9,324 nt of DNA from Spirochaetales bacterium. GTDB lineage: Bacteria > Spirochaetota > Spirochaetia > DSM-27196 > PWMO01. Shown here in pieces: positions 1-6,322 of the stretch (position 1 is the stretch's first letter; every line of letters starts with the position of its first letter). A program made the translations under genes and the position numbers. Location: positions 1 to 9,324 of the forward strand of contig SKLB01000206.1 in assembly GCA_007123465.1 (NCBI GenBank). Reading direction: 5' to 3'. The notes beneath the pieces are model-generated. The model worked only from the letters and a program-made list of their open reading frames with translations. It did not search any database and was not told the DNA's origin.

Positions 1-2
1 CG

Positions 3-374
3 ATCTATCTGACCGAGCACGATGTGCGCGAACTGCAGCTGGCCAAAGCCGCGATTGCCGCCGGCATCGATACGCTGCTGACAGACGCACAAGTGCAGGT
101 CAGCGACGTAGCCACGGTTTACCTGGCCGGCGGGTTCGGCAGCTACATGAACCCCGAGAGCGCACTGGCGGTGGGCCTGATTCCGCAACAGGTGCGCGGC
201 CGCATCGAGGTTCTGGGCAACGCCGCCGGAATCGGCACGGTAATGAGCATCACCTCACGCGCCGTATCACGGCAGTGCAGCCTTATCTCACAGAACGTGC
301 GCTATATCGAGCTGTCCAGTTCGCCAAGCTTTCAAAACGCCTACATTCAGCACATGAGCTTTGGGGAGTTATGA
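3..374 (+). CDS. ASKHA-domain / RACo-type corrinoid activation protein, C-terminal fragment (5' end outside window)
   Basis: The reading frame is open from the first full codon (position 3) to TGA at 372-374, giving about 123 residues with no start in view; the GTG at 24 is internal. Visible segments match the C-terminal ATPase domain of RACo-like proteins (reductive activators of corrinoid proteins): LTEHDVRELQLAKAAIAAGI, then YLAGGFGSYMNPESALAVGL with its glycine-rich nucleotide-site loop, then VLGNAAGIG, then a terminal IELSSSPSFQ..HMSF segment. In this family the ASKHA domain couples ATP hydrolysis to reduction of Co(II) corrinoid to Co(I), re-activating methyltransferases; an N-terminal 2Fe-2S domain would be expected upstream, outside the window. 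The gene ends 12 bp from the convergent reductase gene. Its last codons contain GGGGAG (363-368) placed correctly for an ATG at 378, but that frame runs only 36 codons, antisense to the reductase. The family call is firm; the exact corrinoid partner is unknown. Confidence 0.85.
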   Translation: MYLTEHDVRELQLAKAAIAAGIDTLLTDAQVQVSDVATVYLAGGFGSYMNPESALAVGLIPQQVRGRIEVLGNAAGIGTVMSITSRAVSRQCSLISQNVRYIELSSSPSFQNAYIQHMSFGEL

Positions 375-396
375 GCCATGAATGATTCAGGCGCGC
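348..396 (+). repeat. Direct repeat copy A (ASKHA 3' end plus following start codon)
   Basis: Ungapped alignment with 6296-6344 gives 41 identities in 49 positions, including a perfect 21-nt core at 360-380. The core holds the last four ASKHA codons (F-G-E-L), the stop, a GGGGAG ribosome-binding motif and an ATG. After the ATG this copy reads M-N-D-S-G-A-L-D, against M-R-E-S-D-A-P-V at the true start of the TIM-barrel gene. The right part of the repeat also encodes, on the other strand, the last codons of the reductase gene. Confidence 0.85.
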
Positions 397-2642
397 TCGA
401 CCTCCACAATCAGCTCGCTCATCATAGTGTGACCCGAAATAGTTTCATGCTGGTACTCCGCCAGATCATGCGGATTGAAGCCGCCTAACTCCTTGGATGT
501 CTTGTAGTACGGCGTACGGTTGCCGTATCCCGCCGGCGAGAACAGCATGTCCGGATGCACACGTTCGGTTACCATGACACGTGCTTCCGCCGTTCTACCG
601 TTCCTGGCGCGCATGCGAATGGTGTCATTGTCCGAGATGCCAAGCTGTTCAGCGCGCGAGCGATTCATCCACAGCCGGTTAGTGTCATAATCCTTGGTGA
701 TCTGGGCCAGAATCGGAATGTTATTGGTTGCGACGTGTGAATGGTATGCCTGCTTACCGTGAACAACCCGGAACTCGGCACTGCCGAGATCGAGACCGGT
801 CTTCGGCGGGTACCACTTCGCGATCGGCTCAAATCCGGCGTTGGCAAATCGCTGGCTGTAAAACTCAAACCGTCCCGAGGGGGTAAACAGCTGCGGTACG
901 GGGTTTCTGTCCCCGCCGGAGACCAGGAATGCGCGCGGACGCTCCTTGGGCGCCTGTTGTTCAGGCGGTATCAGGCTGCCGCATCCAGCCGGCAGAACCG
1001 GTTCGTCTGAGACTTCTGCCGCCAGCGTACCGGCCCGTTTGAGGTCGGCCAGACTGAATGGTTGATCCGCGAGCAGCGCTTCGTTCCACTGGTCGAGGGT
1101 GAAGCTGAAATACTCGCCCACTCCCAGCTTGTAGGCAAGCATGGTAATGATCTCGTCAAAGCTCTTAGTCTGCGGATGCACCGAATCGATGGCCTTGGTT
1201 CGCATAGCGACTGTATCACCGACCGCCTTCACCACCTCCTCGCGTTCCGCGAAGCTGGGCTCGGGCAGAATATAGTGGGCCTCGATGGCGGTCTCCGACA
1301 TGTGCGTCTCAAACACCACCAGCAGGTCAAGGGCGCGCATTCCGGCGCGCATGTGATCGTAATCCGGGAACGAGCGCACCGGGTTGAAATGGCGAATGAA
1401 GCCCGCCTTTACCTTGCCTTCCTTGGCGCGCTGCATAGTCAGGTGCGGCAGTCCGGATTCGGCGGACGCCAACGGATACTCGGTACCAACGCCGTCGTTG
1501 CGCGGGGCCGTGGGCGCTGAAGGCGCGGGGAACTGAGGAGTCGCGAATACCACCCCCGGCGGGACGCTGATGCCTCCGCGCTGCCCGATATTGCCGAGCA
1601 GTCCGTTGACGTAGGCCACCGCCCGCCCGGTGTCGGTGCTGTTGGCATAGCATGATCCCACCGCCGCCTTCCATCCGGTATCCACGGCACAGTGCGGTGC
1701 CGCAGCGGCCATTTCGTGCGCGATCTGACGGATCTTCTCGGCGGGGACACCGGTGATCTCCTCCGCCCAGTGCGGCGAGTACTGAACGACATGCCTTCTG
1801 AACGGGACAAACCCGTTGGTGTGATTAGAGATAAACTGCCGGTCAAAGAGGTTTTCGGTTACCAGCACGTTACACAGCGCAAGCAGGAGGGCGAGGTCGG
1901 TTCCCGGTTTAATGGGAACCCACTCGGTAATTGCCGCGCTCTGGCTGAGGCGCGGGTCAACACAGACCACCTTGGCCCCGCGCTCGATGGCTTTTGCAAA
2001 GGCCGTGGCCGACGCGGTGCGCACCGCCTCTCCCATATTGCGTCCTATGAAAAGAAGGTAGTCGCTGTTTTCCCAGTCTGCGTCAAAGGCGGCGCCAAAG
2101 GTATGCGACATGGCGATCCTGCGTCCCGCCTGACAGGTGGCTTCGTGCGACTGGGTTGTGCTCACTCCCAGCGCATGCATCAGCCGGTTCAGATAGAGCG
2201 AGCCGGTTGTACGCGGATACTGCGCTCCAAACACCGACTCGGTTCCGTGCTCGGCGATGATGCGCTTCAGTTGATCGCTGATCTGGTCCGTAGCCTGTTC
2301 CCAGCTGATCGGTTCAAACTGCCATTCACCAACCCGCTTCAGCGGCGTCTTGACTCGTGCCGGATCATAGATCCAGTGCAGGCCTGCATGCGCCCGTGGG
2401 CAGAGCTTCCCACGGCTTACCGGATGATCCGGATGTCCGGTAACCTTCCAGGGACGCCCATTCTTGACGTGAATGTGCATACCGCATTCACTGGTGCACA
2501 TATTGCACAGTGACGGTTTCTTCACGACCGGTGCATCCTGTACGGTCTGCGCCCAGACACGCATATCGATAACGCCCAACGCCGCCGCCGCAACCGCGGC
2601 TTTGGCGGTGTGACTCAGAAATGTTCTCCTGTCGATACCCAT
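387..2642 (-). CDS. Periplasmic molybdopterin oxidoreductase catalytic subunit, polysulfide/thiosulfate reductase type
   Basis: A 751-residue protein of the DMSO-reductase superfamily, within the usual PsrA/PhsA length. It starts with a twin-arginine signal (DRRTFLS at 4-10, hydrophobic alanine stretch, probable cleavage after VWA at 31). A [4Fe-4S] motif follows with Cys46, Cys49, Cys53 and Cys81 (C-x2-C-x3-C-x27-C). Cys170 in SHEATCQAGRR sits where PsrA/PhsA-type enzymes place the cysteine ligand of molybdenum. The last ~130 residues (from about FRVVHGKQAYHSH) form the C-terminal molybdopterin-dinucleotide-binding domain. The expected cofactor is Mo- or W-bis-MGD and the expected reaction is two-electron reduction of a sulfur compound; the exact substrate (polysulfide, thiosulfate, tetrathionate) cannot be read from sequence. 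A neighbouring secreted rhodanese favours sulfane sulfur. The ATG at 2642 follows an AGGGAG-type site at about 2653-2658. It is co-transcribed 33 bp behind the ferredoxin subunit and ends 12 bp from the convergent ASKHA gene. Arsenate-type family members were considered but lack support here. Confidence 0.88.
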   Translation of the reverse strand: MGIDRRTFLSHTAKAAVAAAALGVIDMRVWAQTVQDAPVVKKPSLCNMCTSECGMHIHVKNGRPWKVTGHPDHPVSRGKLCPRAHAGLHWIYDPARVKTPLKRVGEWQFEPISWEQATDQISDQLKRIIAEHGTESVFGAQYPRTTGSLYLNRLMHALGVSTTQSHEATCQAGRRIAMSHTFGAAFDADWENSDYLLFIGRNMGEAVRTASATAFAKAIERGAKVVCVDPRLSQSAAITEWVPIKPGTDLALLLALCNVLVTENLFDRQFISNHTNGFVPFRRHVVQYSPHWAEEITGVPAEKIRQIAHEMAAAAPHCAVDTGWKAAVGSCYANSTDTGRAVAYVNGLLGNIGQRGGISVPPGVVFATPQFPAPSAPTAPRNDGVGTEYPLASAESGLPHLTMQRAKEGKVKAGFIRHFNPVRSFPDYDHMRAGMRALDLLVVFETHMSETAIEAHYILPEPSFAEREEVVKAVGDTVAMRTKAIDSVHPQTKSFDEIITMLAYKLGVGEYFSFTLDQWNEALLADQPFSLADLKRAGTLAAEVSDEPVLPAGCGSLIPPEQQAPKERPRAFLVSGGDRNPVPQLFTPSGRFEFYSQRFANAGFEPIAKWYPPKTGLDLGSAEFRVVHGKQAYHSHVATNNIPILAQITKDYDTNRLWMNRSRAEQLGISDNDTIRMRARNGRTAEARVMVTERVHPDMLFSPAGYGNRTPYYKTSKELGGFNPHDLAEYQHETISGHTMMSELIVEVERA

Positions 2643-2675
2643 GATACGATCTCTCCCTGTAATGCTCTGCGCTAG

Positions 2676-3392
2676 CTAAATGAGGTGTGGATACTCTTGC
2701 GCCGGGGTGCGCAGGATCAGCAGGAGTCCCAGCCCATCCTGCTGCGTCTTGCCGTACACGCTGGCCTGCGGATACTGCTTGCGCAGCGCCTCAACGCGCT
2801 TCTCTGCTTTGCTCAGCATCTCGTCCCACGGGCCGTAATCGACGGCGTTGGTAATGCAGGTGGTAGCGCATGCCGGCTTCTTGCCTTGCGAGATCAGGTG
2901 CCGGCAGGCGGTGCACTTGTACATCTTGGGCTTACCGCTGGCAGGTTCTTCAGAGATGACCGGAACTTCAAACGGACAGACCATCAGGCAACCGCCACAA
3001 CCGATGCAGGCCTCGAAGTCCAGATGGGTAAATCCTTGCGGACCTTTGAAGAGCGCTTCCACCGGGCAGATATCTACGCACGGTGCGTCCGCACAATGCT
3101 GGCAGCTGTGGCGGTTTACATGGTGGGTAACGTCAGGCCACGTGCCGCTGTCCACGTAGTCAAAGCGTATGTACTTCTCGCTGACCGGCAACGAGTTCTC
3201 GTTCTGACAGGCTACTCTGCACGATTGGCAGTTGACACAGAGGCTGTTATCCATCAACAGCGCCATCCTTTGGCCCTGCTGCGTGCGCGATATCTCCTGC
3301 GCGCCGGCTGAGATGCCGCTCGCGGCAAACGCCGTGGCGGCGCCGGCTGCAGCTGAGTACTTGATGAACGCCCGACGGTCAATCTTCGTCAT
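2676..3392 (-). CDS. Tat-exported four-cluster 4Fe-4S ferredoxin subunit (PsrB/PhsB/DmsB type)
   Basis: A 238-residue electron-transfer subunit. Sixteen cysteines fall into four groups that fit four [4Fe-4S] clusters: 52/55/58/62, 97/100/105/109, 129/132/135/139 and 160/163/175/179, the standard plan of DmsB/PsrB-type partners of molybdopterin enzymes. It would pass electrons to the catalytic subunit encoded immediately downstream. The N-terminus has its own twin-arginine-like signal (DRRAFIKYS at 5-13, alanine-rich core, probable cleavage after AGA at 31); in classical PsrB/PhsB the subunit usually relies on the catalytic subunit's signal. The ATG at 3392 has a strong AAGGAG site at 3399-3404, six bases upstream. 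The order B then A is the reverse of the common psrABC/phsABC order. The gene is divergent from the rhodanese gene, so both probably share the control region 3393-3757. Confidence 0.9.
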   Translation of the reverse strand: MTKIDRRAFIKYSAAAGAATAFAASGISAGAQEISRTQQGQRMALLMDNSLCVNCQSCRVACQNENSLPVSEKYIRFDYVDSGTWPDVTHHVNRHSCQHCADAPCVDICPVEALFKGPQGFTHLDFEACIGCGGCLMVCPFEVPVISEEPASGKPKMYKCTACRHLISQGKKPACATTCITNAVDYGPWDEMLSKAEKRVEALRKQYPQASVYGKTQQDGLGLLLILRTPAQEYPHLI

Positions 3393-3511
3393 GCGATTCT
3401 CCTTACAATCACTTTACCTGGGACACATGCCAACCGTTGACGCCTGGCGATAATAGTCCCCCGGACCCCTCTAACCCGCAATGAGTCTCGAGTCTTGCTT
3501 GATTCACCGAT

Positions 3512-3540
3512 ATACTAACCGCTAATCTGGCAGAACGCAA
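3512..3540 (-). promoter_or_regulatory. Candidate sigma-70-type promoter for the reductase operon
   Basis: Read on the minus strand: TTGCGT (3540-3535), 17-bp spacer, TAGTAT (3517-3512). This would give a leader of roughly 110 nt before the ferredoxin start at 3392. An alternative -10-like TATTAT (3455-3450) has no convincing -35. Assigned by eye only. Confidence 0.35.
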
Positions 3541-3541
3541 T

Positions 3542-3571
3542 CCAATTCTTACCAATTCCGGCTTGCAATTC
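3542..3571 (+). promoter_or_regulatory. Three phased CAATTC repeats between divergent promoters, possible operator
   Basis: CCAATTC occurs at 3542-3548 and 3552-3558, ten bases (one helical turn) apart, and GCAATTC follows at 3565-3571. The array fills the gap between the -35 elements of the two divergent candidate promoters and overlaps the rightward -35. This is a plausible site for a shared regulator of both transcripts, but no regulator gene is in the window and the motif matches no family I can name. Confidence 0.3.
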
Positions 3572-3591
3572 TGATCAAACCGATATAAAAT
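3563..3591 (+). promoter_or_regulatory. Candidate sigma-70-type promoter for the rhodanese-TorD transcript
   Basis: TTGCAA at 3563-3568, a 17-bp spacer, then TAAAAT at 3586-3591. Transcription would start near 3598, giving a leader of about 160 nt before the rhodanese ATG at 3758. It lies in a locally AT-rich patch unlike the surrounding GC-rich coding DNA. Confidence 0.5.
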
Positions 3592-3597
3592 GACCGA

Positions 3598-3757
3598 AAA
3601 CGTCTCGATGCAACGCCCTCAACGCAACAACAGGACGCAGAGAGAACACAAACACATATGCTGTTTCGCGCTGGAATCAGGAGTCAGGTTCTGTCCATAC
3701 GTGGGTATACACAGAAACGCCCGGGCCGGTAACGGAACAGGAAAAGGGAGCTACACA
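3598..3757 (+). other. Long 5' leader of the rhodanese gene with a hairpin
   Basis: About 160 nt separate the candidate transcription start from the gene. A two-step hairpin is visible at 3689-3716: TTCTGT pairs with ACAGAA outside, ATAC pairs with GTAT inside, around a GTGG loop. No known riboswitch class is recognised. The remainder shows no coding features; the frame open upstream from ATG 3590 overlaps the -10 element and lacks a ribosome-binding site. Extent depends on the predicted promoter. Confidence 0.35.
3744..3750 (+). promoter_or_regulatory. Ribosome-binding site fixing the rhodanese start
   Basis: AAGGGAG lies seven bases before ATG 3758. Starting there leaves a clean signal peptide at the N-terminus, whereas starting at ATG 3590 would bury that signal behind 56 extra residues. 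Confidence 0.75.
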
Positions 3758-4645
3758 ATGAAAAGAATCGCCGTATTTCTCATTGCAGCCTTGCTGGTCG
3801 GCGCACTTGCCGGGCAGGCATTCGCGCAGCAGCGGCCAGTTACGGGCTCGGAGAACATCACCATGGATTCCATCGATCGGTATCTCATGGCCGACAACGT
3901 AAGGTTTGTTGACTTCCGCAACTTCGACGACGCGATGCGAGGTGGCTACCTCGCGGGCTTTGAAATCGTTCCGTTCTTTGACTACCTGGAAAACCGCGCG
4001 CTGGTGCGCCACGACGGCTGGAACTTCACACCTCGTGACATCGTTGACGAAGCGATGCTGGAGCGGCTCTTTGGGCCGAAGGACCGCACCCTCGTGGGAA
4101 TCTGCCAGGCGGGAGTACGGGCCGAGTACGTTTTCGCGGCGCTGTCGCACCTGGGATGGACCACGCTGATCAACGCGGGTGGTTTCCGTGACTACACCGG
4201 ACCAAATCGTGTCGCGGGTGACGGAACGTGGCGCGGCGTGAAGGCGTTGCCGGTCGCCGGTGTGAACATGGACAACATCGACGGCTTCCTTGACCGGCCG
4301 GCCGCGAAGTACGTCGATTTCCGCAACGTTGCCGACAAGTACACCGACGGCTGGATCGACGGCTTTGAAGTGATCTCCTTCTTTGAGTTCCTCGAAGATC
4401 GTGCAGTGGTTCGGCATGATGGCTGGAACTTCCGTCGAACAAACGTCATTGATGACTTTCTGCTCGAGGATCTGTTCGGAGCCAAGGACCGGGAGATTTT
4501 TCTGATGTGTTTGTCCGGAGCGCGGTCGGGCTACGTGAAGCAGGCGCTTGAGTCCATCGGGTACGAGAACGTACATAATGTCGGGGGGATCCGCGATTAT
4601 GCCGGTGAGAACCGCGTTTTTGGAGACCCCAGCTTCAGCTTCTAG
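3758..4645 (+). CDS. Secreted tandem-rhodanese protein (periplasmic sulfurtransferase-like)
   Basis: A 295-residue protein with a Sec signal peptide (MKR start, hydrophobic stretch to about residue 20, cleavage likely after AFA at 23). Two homologous rhodanese-like domains follow, about residues 33-148 and 170-285. Each has a VDFRN strand, a GF(E)(I/V)..FF(D/E)(Y/F)LE(N/D)RA segment, the identical octapeptide VRHDGWNF, an LFG.KDR motif and an active-site loop: CQAGVR (Cys116) and CLSGAR (Cys251), fitting the C-x-x-G-x-R rhodanese loop. These are the only two cysteines in the protein, and both domains keep one, so both may carry persulfide. It is inferred that it binds sulfane sulfur in the periplasm and hands it to the divergently encoded reductase, a role known for the periplasmic Sud sulfurtransferase of Wolinella. 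It is followed after 79 bp by the TorD-like gene, with a hairpin between. Fold and export are well supported; the partner is inferred from context. Confidence 0.88.
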   Translation: MKRIAVFLIAALLVGALAGQAFAQQRPVTGSENITMDSIDRYLMADNVRFVDFRNFDDAMRGGYLAGFEIVPFFDYLENRALVRHDGWNFTPRDIVDEAMLERLFGPKDRTLVGICQAGVRAEYVFAALSHLGWTTLINAGGFRDYTGPNRVAGDGTWRGVKALPVAGVNMDNIDGFLDRPAAKYVDFRNVADKYTDGWIDGFEVISFFEFLEDRAVVRHDGWNFRRTNVIDDFLLEDLFGAKDREIFLMCLSGARSGYVKQALESIGYENVHNVGGIRDYAGENRVFGDPSFSF

Positions 4646-4677
4646 CCTTCCGGCAACAAAGACCAGTATCAGAGAGA

Positions 4678-4700
4678 GGCTCCGTAGCAACTACGGAGCC
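4678..4700 (+). other. Perfect hairpin between rhodanese and TorD-like genes
   Basis: GGCTCCGTAG, loop CAA, then CTACGGAGCC: a perfect 10-bp stem with a 3-nt loop. The next bases (CTGAATTCTG) have no T-run, so it is not a standard intrinsic terminator. It may stabilise the 3' end of the rhodanese message, attenuate read-through into the chaperone gene 24 bp downstream, or bind a protein. The structure is certain; the role is not. Confidence 0.7.
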
Positions 4701-4724
4701 CTGAATTCTGACGGGATACGCGCA

Positions 4725-5399
4725 ATGCCACACGCAGATCAGACCAGGCAGAACCCCGAGGCCCTGAACGCGGTCTACGCAATGTTCAGCGGCCTGATGC
4801 AACCGCCAACGCGTTCGGTGCATCAGGAGATTATGGCGGGGAACCCCGCTCGCGTCTGGGACAGCTTGGACGTGTCAGACGGAACCAGGCCGGCAATTCC
4901 GCAGAGTTGGCTTCCGGCCGCATTTCCTTCATATGACCAATGGCGCCGTATCTACAACAACACGATGCCCCCGGCCAATCCTCTCATCGTGCCGGTGGAA
5001 TCGGTCTACAAGGTCTGGACAACCGATTCGAGCTGCGAGATGCCGTTTGCTCGCGAGACCGGGCTGCTGCAGGGCGACTCCGCACAACACCTCTACCAGG
5101 TGTACCGCGAGATCGGCTTTGAGCTGCCCGCAATGTATGCCGACCGCCCGGATCATCTGGTCCTGGAGCTTGAGTTTATGGGACTGCTGGTCGAAGCGGC
5201 AGAACCCGCCGTCCAGCTGCTGTTTATCGATCAGCACCTTGACTGGCTGCCGCGGCTGGTAGCCGACGCAGAGCACAAAGCGGCGCCGGCGCTCTACCTT
5301 GATCTGTTCCGCTGGATTGAAGAGTTTCTGGCCGTGGAACGCCGGCGAATCGCTCAAGCCGCCGGCGGGGCTGCGTCGCGTAACGCCGACCGCCGGTAG
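4725..5399 (+). CDS. TorD/DmsD-family molybdoenzyme maturation chaperone
   Basis: A 224-residue, mainly helical protein of the usual TorD/DmsD/NarJ size. Recognisable family features are an N-terminal AVYAMFSGLMQPPT helix (16-29), PVESVYKVWT (90-99), RPDHLVLELEFMGLL (141-155) and FIDQHLDWLPRL (167-178). Members bind the Tat signal of a molybdoenzyme and hold it until the molybdopterin cofactor is inserted; the obvious client is the catalytic subunit encoded at 387-2642. ATG 4725 is chosen because it puts the first conserved helix near the N-terminus. The frame stays open upstream to 4548, but that would overlap the rhodanese gene. The ribosome-binding site is weak (GACGGGAT region), which may mean low expression or coupling to the hairpin upstream. 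It ends 40 bp from the convergent membrane-protein gene with no clear terminator between. Confidence 0.85.
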   Translation: MPHADQTRQNPEALNAVYAMFSGLMQPPTRSVHQEIMAGNPARVWDSLDVSDGTRPAIPQSWLPAAFPSYDQWRRIYNNTMPPANPLIVPVESVYKVWTTDSSCEMPFARETGLLQGDSAQHLYQVYREIGFELPAMYADRPDHLVLELEFMGLLVEAAEPAVQLLFIDQHLDWLPRLVADAEHKAAPALYLDLFRWIEEFLAVERRRIAQAAGGAASRNADRR

Positions 5400-5439
5400 A
5401 GCACGCCGGCGCAGGACACACCGGACAACGTGCCGCGTG

Positions 5440-6117
5440 TCAGACGATACTGGTGATATACTCCGCCATTACAGCCAGAGCAAGCACAGCCCCCAGGGGA
5501 ACCGGACGCAACAGGGCCGACGAAGGCACATGCAGCTTGCGTGGCAGGTCTGCACTCAACAGCGCGGTGATCAGAACGCCGTTGACCAGCGAATCAAGCA
5601 GCACGAACTGCAGGACCGCGGGAACTCCACGCGCAAGCAGACCCCACTGAATCCCGAAGACAACGTGTGCCGCGATAAACAGCAGGCGCCAGGAGACCGC
5701 GGCGGTTACAGCGAGTGGAAAGCTGCGCGCAGAACGACGCTGAAAGGCGAAGGCCGCAACAAGGCCCCAGACCACCAGGCCCTCGAGCAGGATCGAGAGT
5801 ACCGGGTTCTGCACAAACAACCACGGGATCGGTGCCAGCAGCGCCGATGACGCCTTTATGGCAGCCGCAACCGCGGCAACGCCCGCAGCCGCTGCCGGCT
5901 TGCCGGAGGCGTGGACCGCGGCCAGCATAAACAGCACACCGACTGGAAACAGGACCATGCCGGCAAGAGGCGGAACCGGAGCAAATCGCGGGATCAGGTG
6001 CAGCAGAAACCCGACGGTAGCTTCCATCAGCCCCCAGACGCCGCCGTACAGCAGCAGGACTGCCAGCGTGGATCCGCTCGGCGTATTTGTGTCTTGTGCG
6101 GCGTGTTGTTGCACCAT
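5440..6117 (-). CDS. Polytopic membrane protein of unknown function (6-7 helices)
   Basis: A 225-residue very hydrophobic protein with predicted membrane segments near residues 17-38, 50-70, 75-98, 105-125, 133-156, 160-178 and 202-221. The first helix contains GGVWGLMEATVGFLLH, with an acidic residue inside the membrane; Trp143-Arg144 and His151 also lie in or next to the fifth segment. I do not recognise the family. It is too short for an NrfD/PsrC-type subunit, which is typically larger with more helices, but it is the only membrane protein inside the sulfur block. An anchor, transporter or ECF-type substrate-binding component are all possible. ATG 6117 follows an AAGGGGA site (about 6122-6129). 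It is convergent with the TorD gene, and a candidate promoter lies at 6162-6191. Confidence 0.75.
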   Translation of the reverse strand: MVQQHAAQDTNTPSGSTLAVLLLYGGVWGLMEATVGFLLHLIPRFAPVPPLAGMVLFPVGVLFMLAAVHASGKPAAAAGVAAVAAAIKASSALLAPIPWLFVQNPVLSILLEGLVVWGLVAAFAFQRRSARSFPLAVTAAVSWRLLFIAAHVVFGIQWGLLARGVPAVLQFVLLDSLVNGVLITALLSADLPRKLHVPSSALLRPVPLGAVLALAVMAEYITSIV

Positions 6118-6161
6118 CTGGTTCCCCTTACATTAATGGATTAGCCAATGTATATTTGCCG

Positions 6162-6191
6162 ATTCTACGACCAGTTCGGCCCTCTCGTCAA
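6162..6191 (-). promoter_or_regulatory. Candidate sigma-70-type promoter for the membrane-protein gene
   Basis: On the minus strand, TTGACG (6191-6186), an 18-bp spacer, and TAGAAT (6167-6162). The predicted leader is about 40 nt to ATG 6117. On the plus strand of the same gap, TTGACT at 6200-6205 lacks a good -10, so no clear promoter for the TIM-barrel gene was found. Confidence 0.4.
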
Positions 6192-6274
6192 TGGGCGTGT
6201 TGACTATCGGGCCTGCTCCGTGCCACATTTGCCGCGCCGTGATTTAGGGCCCGACCACCGCCCGCTGCCGCCCC

Positions 6275-6322
6275 GCAATGAGCATCACAGCAGTGCACCT
6301 CATGGGGTTTGGGGAGTTATGA
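6275..6322 (+). pseudogene. Remnant 3' end of an ASKHA/RACo-type gene
   Basis: In one frame this reads A-M-S-I-T-A-V-H-L-M-G-F-G-E-L-stop. The intact ASKHA gene at the left edge contains V-M-S-I-T and ends Q-H-M-S-F-G-E-L-stop in the same relative frame. The 12-nt block AATGAGCATCAC is identical (242-253 and 6277-6288). The distance from that ATG to the FGEL codons is 30 nt here against 117 nt in the intact gene, a difference of 29 whole codons. Upstream the frame closes at TAG 6245-6247 and similarity fades. Likely a decayed or deleted ASKHA tail; a chance short leader peptide is the alternative. Confidence 0.45.

Larger units (their letters stand above)
375..6307. other. Putative inserted sulfur-reductase block between two copies of an ASKHA/TIM-barrel junction
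   Basis: This segment carries the reductase, ferredoxin subunit, rhodanese, TorD chaperone and membrane protein genes, and is bracketed by the direct repeats at 348-396 and 6296-6344. The flanking genes (corrinoid activator, TIM barrel, desaturase, nitrilase-type hydrolase) have no evident link to sulfur respiration. No transposase, integrase or inverted terminal repeats are visible, so this is not a recognisable transposon. It is inferred that the block entered by homologous recombination or segmental duplication; boundaries are approximate. Confidence 0.35.

Noticed and set aside
378..488. 36-codon open frame starting at the ATG after the ASKHA stop
   Set aside because: Apart from the repeat-derived first residues it is antisense to the reductase C-terminus and ends quickly at TAA; probably a leftover of the repeated junction, not a gene.
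1692..2513. Long plus-strand open frame (273 codons) opposite the molybdoenzyme gene
   Set aside because: It is antisense to a gene with clear cofactor motifs, its peptide shows no recognisable domain, and such open shadows are common in GC-rich genes.
3590..3757. N-terminal extension of the rhodanese from ATG 3590
   Set aside because: The ATG overlaps the candidate -10, has no ribosome-binding site, and would bury a clear signal peptide that begins at ATG 3758.
3677..4690. 337-codon minus-strand open frame opposite the rhodanese gene
   Set aside because: Mirror of a well-supported coding frame with duplicated domains; no ribosome-binding site or family motifs.
4548..4724. Chaperone start inside the rhodanese gene
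   Set aside because: It would add 59 residues with no TorD similarity and overlap the rhodanese coding end; the conserved first helix begins just after ATG 4725.
5400..5439. Possible bidirectional terminator between the chaperone and membrane-protein genes
   Set aside because: Only a 5-bp GACAC/GTGTC pairing with a long loop and no T-run is visible.
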